The notes beneath the pieces were generated by a model. It was not told the origin of the DNA. It searched no databases and saw only the letters and a list, made by a program, of their open reading frames with translations. This document shows, in pieces, positions 1 through 7,220 of a stretch of 11,978 bases of DNA (the first letter of the stretch is position 1; every line of letters begins with the position of its first letter). A program made the translations under genes and the position numbers. Origin of the DNA: Methanobacteriota archaeon. Its GTDB lineage: Archaea > Thermoplasmatota > Poseidoniia > Poseidoniales > Poseidoniaceae. The stretch lies in contig PCBQ01000032.1 in the NCBI GenBank assembly GCA_002731395.1, positions 12,196 to 24,173 of the forward strand, read 5' to 3'.

Positions 1-1784
1 CGTTGCTCGAGCAACACGTCGCATTCCTCCATCGAACCGTCGTTGACGTCTTCATCTCTGCACAAGGAGCCGTCCTTGTCAAGTGGAGCGAAGGCCACCT
101 CGGCATCGATGATGGCGTTGATGCCGACGATGAACTCGTCTGGCAGGTCGACAAGGGTCACTTCTGGTGGTGCGTCGATGACGACTGTGAATTGTGCTCG
201 GGTGACATCACCGGTCAAGTGAGCGTCGCGCACAGTGAGGGTGATGGTGTAGTTGCCCGGCTCGTCGTAGGCATGCCATGGCGATGGTGTGTAGGACAAG
301 GCTGAGCCGTCACCGAAATCCCAAACATACTCCACCAATCCGTTCCAGTCTTCGGAAGCAGGTTCCATCGGGACCAGACGGCCTTCGAAGCGAGCGTCCC
401 CGTCGCGTGTCCCGTCTGAATCGAAGTACAGCAGCGTGCCGGGTGAGGCATGGACCGATCCAAGGTCGTCGAACGTTCGCTTGAGGGTCACGGTCCCGAC
501 GTCACCGTCGAAGGGCGTCGAGGCATCGACAAGGGTGCCGTTCAACCATGCCTCAACGATGCGAACCTCGATCAGCGGCACGGGATTGATGACGTCAAAT
601 GTCACGGTTCGAGCAGCGCTCTGAGCACCATCGGCGTCGGTCACCACCAAGGTCACGCTCTGAATGCCAGGCGTGGCAAAGGTGAAGCGAGGTTGAACTT
701 CGGTTGAATTGGACCCGTCAGGGAACGTCCAATTGAAGCTCAAATCGTTTTGATCGCCGACCAATCCGTCAGGGTCGGTGCTGTCTCGAGCGTTGAACAC
801 GTACGGAACATCGGGTTGGATGTCGGTGGTCAGGAGGTCCAGGATCTCGCTTGACGAGGCTTCGCGGACGCTGAAAGTCGCCGTAGGGCGCTGGTTCTCG
901 ACGAGGACTTCCAGCGTGGCCAACGAAGTGCCGCCGTCGTCATCGATCACCGTCACGTCAACGAAGTAGGTGCCCGCGCGTTCCCAAGCCACCACGGGCT
1001 GGGGCGTGGTGGCCACGACGGTGTTGAAGTCGCTTGTTCGGTCCACGCTGCCTGAACCGAGGTGCACGCCACCAGGGAACGACCAGCTCCACGACTCGAT
1101 CGTTCCATCTTGGTCTTCAAAGACCAAGGGCATGACGGTCGGGGTTTGGGTCACGGTCGTGATTGGGCCTGCTTCGATCTGCACAGGGAGGCGGTTGTTG
1201 ACCACCACATCAACCGATTTTGTTCCAATGTTGGCGCCGTCTGAGACGGTCAGGACCAGCGTGAACGTCTCGTTTTGAGCGTCGATGTCCGTCCATGCAT
1301 GGTTTGCACTGAACAGGCCTTGCCCTTCCTCAGCGCTTCCGTCGCCCCAATCCCATGAATAATTCAAGAAACTTGTAGGGACGTTGTCCGTGGTCCGACC
1401 TGCAGAGAACAGGATGCGCTGGTCCACCATCACGCTGATGGCATCGCCAACGACTTGGTTGTTGATGGTGATGATCGGAATGGGTTCGGTGTTGTCGATG
1501 ACCTCGAGGGGCAGCACGTCAACTTCAGACCACAGCCCGCCGACGTCCTTGACTTGCAGGGTTACGTTGTATGCACCGACGTTTTGGTACCCGCGAACCG
1601 GCGATTTGAGGCCGCTGGTCTGGTTGTCACCGAAGTCCCATGCGTACGCAACAGGAGGGTCGAGGTAAGGCAAAGTGTTGTTGACCAGGGACAAGCCCCA
1701 TGCGTCAAACCCATCGCCGTTGAAGGCCACGTCGTTCCAGCTCAGCGTCACGTTTGTGGACACGGTTCCGTTGGACACTGGACG
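1..1784 (-). other. PKD/Ig-like domain array inside the metallopeptidase gene
   Basis: At least five tandem domains of about 95-135 residues can be read: approximately 625-720, 725-820, 823-922, 923-1024 and 1026-1161, with a sixth beginning at 1163. The first, second and fifth keep the PKD core W-D-[FW]-G-D (residues 673, 768 and 1112 are the Trp). The third (SWSFPGG, about 856-862) and fourth (NWTFPDG, 975-981) are degenerate. Most end in a typical strand such as TLTVRD or TLVVTDADG. Domain boundaries are approximate. The repeats are visible in the protein and are not near-identical DNA repeats. Confidence 0.8.
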
Positions 1785-3656
1785 CATGTTGGCCACACTC
1801 AGCGGTGCGCTGGTCGTCTCATCGACGACGTTGCCAAGGAGGTCACGCATGGTGAATTCGAAGCTGTATTGCCCGTCTGCGTTTGGTGTGAAAAACACCG
1901 ATGTGCCCACAGGTTGCCCGCCTCCCGCCTCAACGCGGGTGTCGAGGGTGTCAACGACAGTTCCCGTGCCGTCGCGGACGGCAACTGCGACGTCAAGGTC
2001 CTCGAAGAAGGCATTTGAAAGCACGTCAAACTCGAGTTCCACGGTGTCGTCAAGACCGTCTCCATCGCGGTCGGAGGTGGTCACGTTCCCGGTGTCGATT
2101 GTCGCGGGTGCAGTGATTCTGGCCGCTTCAAGATCGATGGTACCGGTCGGATAACTTGGGCCGCAACTCGTGTAGTCGCAGTCACCGATGCTGCTGGCCA
2201 GCCACACGATCACCCATACCTCGTCGGTGAGGTTTCCAAAGCCAGGCACCAAAGCCGTGGCCTGTGAATTGCTGAACGTCAAATCACTGACGCTGAGCAA
2301 ACCGTCTGAAGCGGCTTGCGTAACCACAACGCCATCGAAATCTGCACGGTCGCCCGTCACGCGGAGGGTCAGCGGTGCCGGTGAAGCAGCCCCGGGTGTA
2401 AGTTTGAACGAGCGGATACCCCAGCCTTCCATGGTGTGGCCCGTCGTGGTGTATGGTGTGGACCAATCGTTGTTCGTAGCCGCCGGTTGAGCCCGACAAA
2501 AGGAACCACCAGAGCATGCGGGGTTAAGCTGCAAATTGGAGTATCCATAGATGCCTTGGTCCGAGTCCAACGTTGCCGCGACGGAAAAATTGGCGAAGAT
2601 TTGGTCCATGGTGGTCCCAACCAACCCTGCTTGGCCGTTTGCGGGTGCTGTTGCAAGGTTGGTGATGCCGCTCCCGCCTGTGGCGCCGTCTTGGACCAGT
2701 TGTCGCATGGCTGGGCCGCCGCCAAGGTGGTCCACGAGGTACATCATCAGCATGAAACCCGCGCCATAGTCGGCGTTTCGTTGATTCCACCAACGCACCG
2801 AAAGGTCGCTGCTCTGCGTCCAGCCGTTGACGTGCCCGGTCAGGGTGCTGTCAGCACCGAAGCAGAGGTAAATCGCCACGTCAGCGTTCCCTTCGTCGAT
2901 GTAGAGGTTCTCGTATGGGTCCAACGCGTTGTGCAGCAGATGCTGCAGTTCGTGTGCGATGATCGAACGGCCCCACGTCAGGGTCACGTCCGCGTAATCC
3001 ACGAAGACCATCTCGCCTTGGGATGCAAAACTTGGTGCGAAATAACCGCCGATGTTGTATTGGCCGTCGATGTCGTAGATGATGACCTCGACCTGACAGT
3101 TGTTGTCCACGTCGGGTGGGGCAATGCCGCGCCCGTCCCCGTAGTCCTTTCCGTAGTAGGTCGTCAGCGTCGGGTAGATGGTTTGGTCCCAGGTGCTGGC
3201 CAGGTTCTGCAGCACCGTCGAACTCAGGGTTCGGCCGGTTTGAACCAAGAAGGCGACGCTGCCCGTTGTTTTCGCCACCGTGACCGAAATTGAACCGCCG
3301 GAGGTGGGCACGTTCAGGGTGTCGCCCTGCACGTGCTGCGTACAGGCTCGGCCGGAGGTGCCGGTGGCTTCGATCAAACCCGGACGGTCTGCTTCCACCC
3401 ACTGCTGACGCAGATATGGGGTCGCAGACACCACCGGCTCGGACTCCTCAATGAGCAGGTAAGGCCGAGCGAGGTCATCGGTGAAGGCATCGAGTGAAGC
3501 CACCTCGAGCAGGTGCGAAGGGAGCGCGGCCATCTCATCGGAGGAGGAGGGCTCTTCGGCCGGAGATGCAGCGGCCAAACCGGTCAACGGCGCCATGACC
3601 ATCAGGCTCACGAGGAGCAAGGAGGTCAGGGCGCGAGTGGAGCGTGGTTCAGACAT
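1..3656 (-). CDS. Secreted zinc metallopeptidase (M30-like) with PKD-domain array, partial (C-terminus beyond left edge)
   Basis: The frame is open from ATG at 3656 to base 1 (1,218 codons, no stop). Residues 1-30 form a signal peptide: a basic start, then a hydrophobic stretch (LTSLLLVSLMVMAPLTG) ending near AAA. Residues about 100-430 are the peptidase domain, with HELQH at 235-239 (bases 2940-2954) and a DEG triplet at 254-256 whose Glu255 is the likely third zinc ligand; HExxH followed closely by an EG motif resembles family M30 (hyicolysin-like). A Ca-binding-like DRDGDGLDD lies at 529-537. PKD/Ig-like domains follow from about residue 625, with YAWDFGD, YSWDWGDG and YVWDFGDG cores. The expected role is extracellular or cell-surface protein degradation, with PKD repeats acting as spacers or binding modules. 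The family is assigned by motif only. It is divergently transcribed from the M28 gene. Confidence 0.88.
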   Translation of the reverse strand, partial: MSEPRSTRALTSLLLVSLMVMAPLTGLAAASPAEEPSSSDEMAALPSHLLEVASLDAFTDDLARPYLLIEESEPVVSATPYLRQQWVEADRPGLIEATGTSGRACTQHVQGDTLNVPTSGGSISVTVAKTTGSVAFLVQTGRTLSSTVLQNLASTWDQTIYPTLTTYYGKDYGDGRGIAPPDVDNNCQVEVIIYDIDGQYNIGGYFAPSFASQGEMVFVDYADVTLTWGRSIIAHELQHLLHNALDPYENLYIDEGNADVAIYLCFGADSTLTGHVNGWTQSSDLSVRWWNQRNADYGAGFMLMMYLVDHLGGGPAMRQLVQDGATGGSGITNLATAPANGQAGLVGTTMDQIFANFSVAATLDSDQGIYGYSNLQLNPACSGGSFCRAQPAATNNDWSTPYTTTGHTMEGWGIRSFKLTPGAASPAPLTLRVTGDRADFDGVVVTQAASDGLLSVSDLTFSNSQATALVPGFGNLTDEVWVIVWLASSIGDCDYTSCGPSYPTGTIDLEAARITAPATIDTGNVTTSDRDGDGLDDTVELEFDVLSNAFFEDLDVAVAVRDGTGTVVDTLDTRVEAGGGQPVGTSVFFTPNADGQYSFEFTMRDLLGNVVDETTSAPLSVANMRPVSNGTVSTNVTLSWNDVAFNGDGFDAWGLSLVNNTLPYLDPPVAYAWDFGDNQTSGLKSPVRGYQNVGAYNVTLQVKDVGGLWSEVDVLPLEVIDNTEPIPIITINNQVVGDAISVMVDQRILFSAGRTTDNVPTSFLNYSWDWGDGSAEEGQGLFSANHAWTDIDAQNETFTLVLTVSDGANIGTKSVDVVVNNRLPVQIEAGPITTVTQTPTVMPLVFEDQDGTIESWSWSFPGGVHLGSGSVDRTSDFNTVVATTPQPVVAWERAGTYFVDVTVIDDDGGTSLATLEVLVENQRPTATFSVREASSSEILDLLTTDIQPDVPYVFNARDSTDPDGLVGDQNDLSFNWTFPDGSNSTEVQPRFTFATPGIQSVTLVVTDADGAQSAARTVTFDVINPVPLIEVRIVEAWLNGTLVDASTPFDGDVGTVTLKRTFDDLGSVHASPGTLLYFDSDGTRDGDARFEGRLVPMEPASEDWNGLVEYVWDFGDGSALSYTPSPWHAYDEPGNYTITLTVRDAHLTGDVTRAQFTVVIDAPPEVTLVDLPDEFIVGINAIIDAEVAFAPLDKDGSLCRDEDVNDGSMEECDVLLEQ

Positions 3657-3676
3657 GTCTTCAACACCAAGAAACG

Positions 3677-3683
3677 CTATACT
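3677..3683 (-). promoter_or_regulatory. Possible TATA box for the PKD metallopeptidase gene
   Basis: Read on the minus strand this is AGTATAG, centred about 24 bases upstream of the ATG at 3656. That would place transcription start at or just before the ATG, as in leaderless archaeal genes. A second AT-rich candidate (ATGTATTC on the minus strand, 3686-3693) lies about 34 bases upstream. No Shine-Dalgarno-like sequence precedes this ATG. The choice between the two is not settled. Confidence 0.35.
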
Positions 3684-3705
3684 GCGAATACATTCTCTTG
3701 CCGCG

Positions 3706-3713
3706 CCCCGGGG
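3706..3713. promoter_or_regulatory. Palindrome next to the TATA box (possible BRE or operator)
   Basis: CCCCGGGG is a perfect 8-base palindrome touching the upstream side of the TATTTAA box in the 88-bp divergent region. A TFB recognition element would sit here for the plus-strand gene. It could equally be a regulator site or chance in GC-rich DNA. Confidence 0.2.
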
Positions 3714-3720
3714 TATTTAA
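3714..3720 (+). promoter_or_regulatory. Archaeal TATA box for the M28 operon
   Basis: TATTTAA is an isolated AT-rich heptamer in very GC-rich surroundings, centred 28 bases before the ATG at 3745. Archaeal TATA boxes normally lie about 25-28 bases upstream of the transcription start, so the transcript would begin at or within a few bases of the ATG. No Shine-Dalgarno sequence is present between box and ATG, which fits leaderless translation. Confidence 0.6.
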
Positions 3721-3744
3721 CTGTGGGCTGACGACGCATCGCCA

Positions 3745-4971
3745 ATGCACCCTCGCGGACGCTTTGTGTTCGTGTGCGCCATCATGCTGTTGGCGCCGTG
3801 GACGTTTGCTCACGCCGAAGGTCAACCTGACCAGCAATATTGCTCGCTGTTGCCTGCTTTGGAGGCGGACGGAAATCGGGCCAATGCCTCGATAGCTTGG
3901 CAGGTCGGGTTAGGCCCACGCCTTCCTGGAAGCAACGCCTCATCAGCACTCCTCGATGGATTTGAGGAAAACCACAGCGCGTGGTCCTTCTCACGGGACA
4001 CGCACACGTACGCGGGAGGGACATTGACCAACTTGGTGGCCGTCTATCCTCCAAACACTGACTTGGCCACCACCGAAGCCTTGGGGCTCGGGGCGCACTA
4101 TGACACGAGGGAATTCGCCGATTTTGAAGCGAATGCCACCAACGCGAGCCGTCCTGTGCCTGGGGCAAACGACGGTGGAAGCGGCGTCGGCGCCGTTGGG
4201 GAGTTGATGCGCATCATCCCCTCGATGGACCTTGATCACGCGGTGGTCGTGGTGCTCTTTGACGCCGAAGACCAGGGCACCTACACCGACAAAGAGAGCT
4301 GGGCAGAGGGGAGCCGCCGCTGGGCGGACAACCTGACCGAGCAAGAGGTGAGCCACCTGAAGGCGTTCATTTTGCTCGACATGATTGGGGATGCTTCCCT
4401 CGACCTTGCGAACATCTCCTCGAACAACCAAACGCTCAACAACGCCATTGCCCCACTCGCCCAGGCCTTGGGCCTTATCGAAGGACGCGAAGCATGCTCA
4501 GGCGTTCAGATGAGAGACATCTACCAACCAGGAACCACGCTGGACATCATGGACGACCATGTTCGGCTGAACGACGTCGGCGTCCCTGCCATTGACATCA
4601 TTGATCACCGGTACGGACCTAACGCAACGGGCTTTGCAAACAGCTACTGGCACACCCTTGAGGACACACCAGACAAAGTCAATGCAGAGGCCCTTGAGAC
4701 GGTGATGCATCTTGTCGAGTTGGGCCTAAGAAGCGGTGCTTGGATGGATGCTGTGGAAGTCGAAGTGACCTCCACTCCCGACGATACCTCCGACAAGGAC
4801 CCCGAGCCAATCCTCACGGAGCCGCGGACCTTCGCAGGTCCACTGGGTTTGCTGGTGCTCGGCTGGATCTCTGTGTTGGGCTTGGCCGCATGCAGCATGT
4901 TGTCCATCCTTGCCCTCCGCAAACTACGACCGGCGTCCGCAGCCAAAACATGGTCGTGGGACGAGGCGTAA
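3745..4971 (+). CDS. Secreted M28-family metallopeptidase / glutaminyl-cyclase-like, C-terminally membrane anchored
   Basis: 408 residues. A signal peptide (about 1-24, hydrophobic FVFVCAIMLLAPWTF, cleavage near AHA) is followed by an M28 fold. Candidate ligands appear in family order: GAHYD (His118, Asp120), GANDGG (Asp143), FDAED (Glu175, Asp176), LLDMIGD (Asp212) and WHTLEDTP (His303). The DDHVRLNDVGVPAID stretch (270-284) resembles the DDH..F...GVP region of glutaminyl-peptide cyclotransferases, so it may be either a zinc aminopeptidase or a QC-type enzyme. After an acidic linker (336-360) a transmembrane helix (about 365-390) precedes a basic cytoplasmic tail. N-glycosylation sequons (for example NAS, NAT) are frequent, as expected for an exported archaeal protein. 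First gene of the plus-strand cluster; it follows a TATA box and is probably leaderless. Confidence 0.88.
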   Translation: MHPRGRFVFVCAIMLLAPWTFAHAEGQPDQQYCSLLPALEADGNRANASIAWQVGLGPRLPGSNASSALLDGFEENHSAWSFSRDTHTYAGGTLTNLVAVYPPNTDLATTEALGLGAHYDTREFADFEANATNASRPVPGANDGGSGVGAVGELMRIIPSMDLDHAVVVVLFDAEDQGTYTDKESWAEGSRRWADNLTEQEVSHLKAFILLDMIGDASLDLANISSNNQTLNNAIAPLAQALGLIEGREACSGVQMRDIYQPGTTLDIMDDHVRLNDVGVPAIDIIDHRYGPNATGFANSYWHTLEDTPDKVNAEALETVMHLVELGLRSGAWMDAVEVEVTSTPDDTSDKDPEPILTEPRTFAGPLGLLVLGWISVLGLAACSMLSILALRKLRPASAAKTWSWDEA

Positions 4972-5032
4972 GTGACGCAAAGGGACGAAGGGTCATAGGC
5001 GACGGCACGCCGTGGGTCAAGGCGGGGACGCC

Positions 5033-5908
5033 ATGGATCGAGAAGCGAGGCTAAGCGCGTTGCGTTCGCGCGTCCGCTCCTCGCTTGATGGAGAACATGG
5101 CGATGAACTCGTCATCGAATCCCTCGACCCGGCCTCGGGCAACCTCAGCGATGTCGAGCGGTTGAGCATCGACTCAATGACGTGGGGCCAAGACCTCGAA
5201 AGCGAAGACAGCGAACGCATCCGGCTTTTATCCGCGATCCTGATTTTTGTTGGCAGCGTTCTTGGCATCATGTCAGGATTGCTGCTTCTGCAGGGCAATC
5301 CAGTCGATTTGTTGGCCGCAGAACTCCTCGAAACGACCCCCACGGTGGACCTCCGCATGCAAGTGCTGGAAGCAGAAAGCGGCAATGCCCTCGAAGGCCT
5401 GACGGTTGAATGGCTCGAGATGGACACCGAAACCGTCCTCCAAACCACCATGACCGGATCCTCGGGTTGGTTCGAACTTGAAGGCGTCATCACCGAACCT
5501 CGGCTCCTTCGCGTCAGCGGAGAAGGTTATGTGACGACCGAGATAGAAATGGAAGCACAAGCCGCGGGCTCTCCTCCCGTCACCATGACACCTGGAAGCG
5601 GAAGTGAACGGATTGTGTTGACATCCGGAGACAGCGGTCAATGGTCCTTGGACGACGCCACGCGATTGTCCACCGGGATTGGAATCGCAACCATCCTGAC
5701 TGGAGGGGTCGGTTTGCTCGCAGGTCTTGAGGTGCGTCGTGCCAAGAAGTACCGCAGAACACAATATCTGGCCGGCATCGGATTGTTCAGCCGTGGGTTA
5801 ATCCTGTTCGGGCCTGCACTTATCCTGCTTGGCATGATCCTGCTGACGTTCTCAAAACAGCAGTTCCGAGATTGGGAGGGGGACGACGGTGTACCTGATT
5901 TCAGTTGA
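5033..5908 (+). CDS. Membrane protein with carboxypeptidase regulatory-like (transthyretin-like) outer domain
   Basis: 291 residues from ATG 5033. An upstream in-frame GTG at 5012 would add seven residues; I prefer the ATG because of the GGCGGGG stretch 5-11 bases before it. A soluble acidic N-terminus (1-64) precedes helix 1 (about 66-87). A beta-rich segment (about 104-186) has the pattern of carboxypeptidase regulatory-like domains: VDLRMQVLEAESGNALEG, then a GSSGWFEL turn and a GEGYVTTEIE strand. Helices 2 (212-233) and 3 (251-273) follow, and the C-terminus is acidic. The outer domain is probably extracellular. No catalytic motif is seen and the function is unknown. It lies 61 bases after the M28 gene with no clear promoter between, and overlaps the next gene by 20 bases, suggesting one operon. 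Confidence 0.72.
   Translation: MDREARLSALRSRVRSSLDGEHGDELVIESLDPASGNLSDVERLSIDSMTWGQDLESEDSERIRLLSAILIFVGSVLGIMSGLLLLQGNPVDLLAAELLETTPTVDLRMQVLEAESGNALEGLTVEWLEMDTETVLQTTMTGSSGWFELEGVITEPRLLRVSGEGYVTTEIEMEAQAAGSPPVTMTPGSGSERIVLTSGDSGQWSLDDATRLSTGIGIATILTGGVGLLAGLEVRRAKKYRRTQYLAGIGLFSRGLILFGPALILLGMILLTFSKQQFRDWEGDDGVPDFS
5874..5882 (+). promoter_or_regulatory. Shine-Dalgarno site for the kinase gene, inside the preceding CDS
   Basis: GGGAGGGGG contains GGAGG (5875-5879), which ends nine bases before the GTG at 5889. It lies within the last codons of the upstream membrane-protein gene and supports choosing this GTG and translational coupling of the two genes. Confidence 0.6.
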
Positions 5909-7220
5909 GGGTGGGGACGGCTCTGGTAAGGGTGAAGCCGTTCGTCTGCTGAACGAAATCCTCGCGAAATACCCCTTCGCTGAAATTTGTTCCACGCATG
6001 AACCAAGACGGCATGCCGATGCGGGCCGGCGAGCCTTGGAAGCGGTGCAGCGAGGCGACATGACGCCGGCTGAGGAGGCGGCCCTGTTCGCCGAAGACCG
6101 TCTCGACCACACGAAAAGTTGGATTTTGCCTCGCCTTGAGCGCAGCGCTGTGGTGGTCTCGGACCGAAACATCCACTCGTCTCTTGTGTACCAAGGCGTG
6201 GTCGGCGACCTCGGTTTGGACGAAGTGGCCGCGCTAAACGAGGGCGCTGCGGTCCCTGACCTCGTGGTGTGGATCGATTGCGACCCAGAACGCGCGATTC
6301 GGCGCATTCAGAGCGGAACGCTGCGCATGACCAGCGCGAAACAGGAGTATTTCGAAACTTCAGAGATACAAAGGAAAATTCGATCTGGATTTGCCTCTTT
6401 GCTCTCTGGGGAAGTTCAGGCACCAAGGCCGTTTGACCGCTGCACCATCGCTGGACCCGTGCTGAACGAGGGCGGCCTCGACGAATTGGAGAAGGCCTTG
6501 CGGAAAACGGTCCGGGACTTCATGCGCACCCGACCCGAACCCCACAACGTTGACGCCGAAACCGTCGATCGACACCTCATCTCGAGCCTCGTTGAAGGGA
6601 TGAGTGCGCAACAGCGCTTGCCGGGCATGCCCGTCAGCAGCGAACCTGTGCTGCACGGCTGGCTCAACGGTGCTTCTCCGGCCACGTGGATGGAACGGGC
6701 GGAGGCGTCATGGCCCGAGCGCAGCGCTTTGGAACACGACGTACCACGGCGGTTCACCGCCATGTCGGTATGGAGCGTGATCGGTACCCTGTCCTTGATG
6801 GACGGCACATCTGATGTGCGACGCCTGTACCACGCCCTTGGCCCGGTGCGTTTTGTGTCTCTTCGCCATGTTCGTCGGCTCGTCAAATGGCTGATCGGAG
6901 AGGGCTGGATTTTCCGCCAGCAAAACGAGGTCAAGTTTGCGGAAGGTCAGATGTTCCGCCTGAGCGACGATCACCTCGCTCAAGGCCGCCTTGCCTTGGC
7001 CCTTTGGCCCCTCCGCGAACATTTGGAAGCATGGCGGGAAGGGCACCCAAAGGCGTCGTGGGCGACGGCGATGGCGAGCGTGGTCCAAGAAGCCCCAGAA
7101 CAGGCGGTCAACCATGTGCTGGCACGGTTGAGCCTCTTGTCAAGCGGCCATGTGGGTTGTCCTCCGCCAGAAGACGCGACGCAGCTGGAAGGCTGGTGGC
7201 GGTTGGACCCGCCTTCCTGA
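5889..7220 (+). CDS. Thymidylate kinase-like P-loop protein with C-terminal extension
   Basis: 443 residues from GTG 5889, about twice the usual 200-215 of dTMP kinase (dTMP + ATP to dTDP + ADP). Residues 1-212 follow the kinase: VEGGDGSGK P-loop (6-14), THEPRRHADAGRRAL (36-50, at the TREPGGT...G position), LFAEDRLDH (66-74), VVVSDRNIHSSLVYQG (88-103) and DLVVWIDCDPERAIRRI (124-140). The P-loop lysine is followed by Gly15 and not the Ser/Thr that normally coordinates magnesium, and the usual GG of the EPGGT loop is RR. Residues about 215-443 are not recognised; 320-360 (SLRHVRRLVKWLIGEGWIF, then short strands) looks like a winged helix. It could be a functional dTMP kinase or a relative with another substrate. 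It overlaps the upstream gene by 20 bases. Confidence 0.8.
   Translation: MYLISVEGGDGSGKGEAVRLLNEILAKYPFAEICSTHEPRRHADAGRRALEAVQRGDMTPAEEAALFAEDRLDHTKSWILPRLERSAVVVSDRNIHSSLVYQGVVGDLGLDEVAALNEGAAVPDLVVWIDCDPERAIRRIQSGTLRMTSAKQEYFETSEIQRKIRSGFASLLSGEVQAPRPFDRCTIAGPVLNEGGLDELEKALRKTVRDFMRTRPEPHNVDAETVDRHLISSLVEGMSAQQRLPGMPVSSEPVLHGWLNGASPATWMERAEASWPERSALEHDVPRRFTAMSVWSVIGTLSLMDGTSDVRRLYHALGPVRFVSLRHVRRLVKWLIGEGWIFRQQNEVKFAEGQMFRLSDDHLAQGRLALALWPLREHLEAWREGHPKASWATAMASVVQEAPEQAVNHVLARLSLLSSGHVGCPPPEDATQLEGWWRLDPPS

Noticed and set aside
1455..3293. Long open frames on the plus strand (for example 1455-2018 and 2436-3293) opposite the PKD metallopeptidase.
   Set aside because: The minus-strand frame gives a continuous protein with signal peptide, HExxH and PKD motifs. 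The plus-strand translations have no recognisable motif and arise from high GC at third positions.
5012..5032. Upstream GTG start for the carboxypeptidase-regulatory-like membrane protein.
   Set aside because: ATG 5033 has a better placed purine-rich stretch and gives a more typical N-terminus; the seven extra residues have no support.
5638..6426. Minus-strand open frame of 262 codons across the membrane-protein/kinase junction.
   Set aside because: It is Arg/Pro/Ser-rich, without motifs, and lies opposite two genes with clear domain patterns and a Shine-Dalgarno site.
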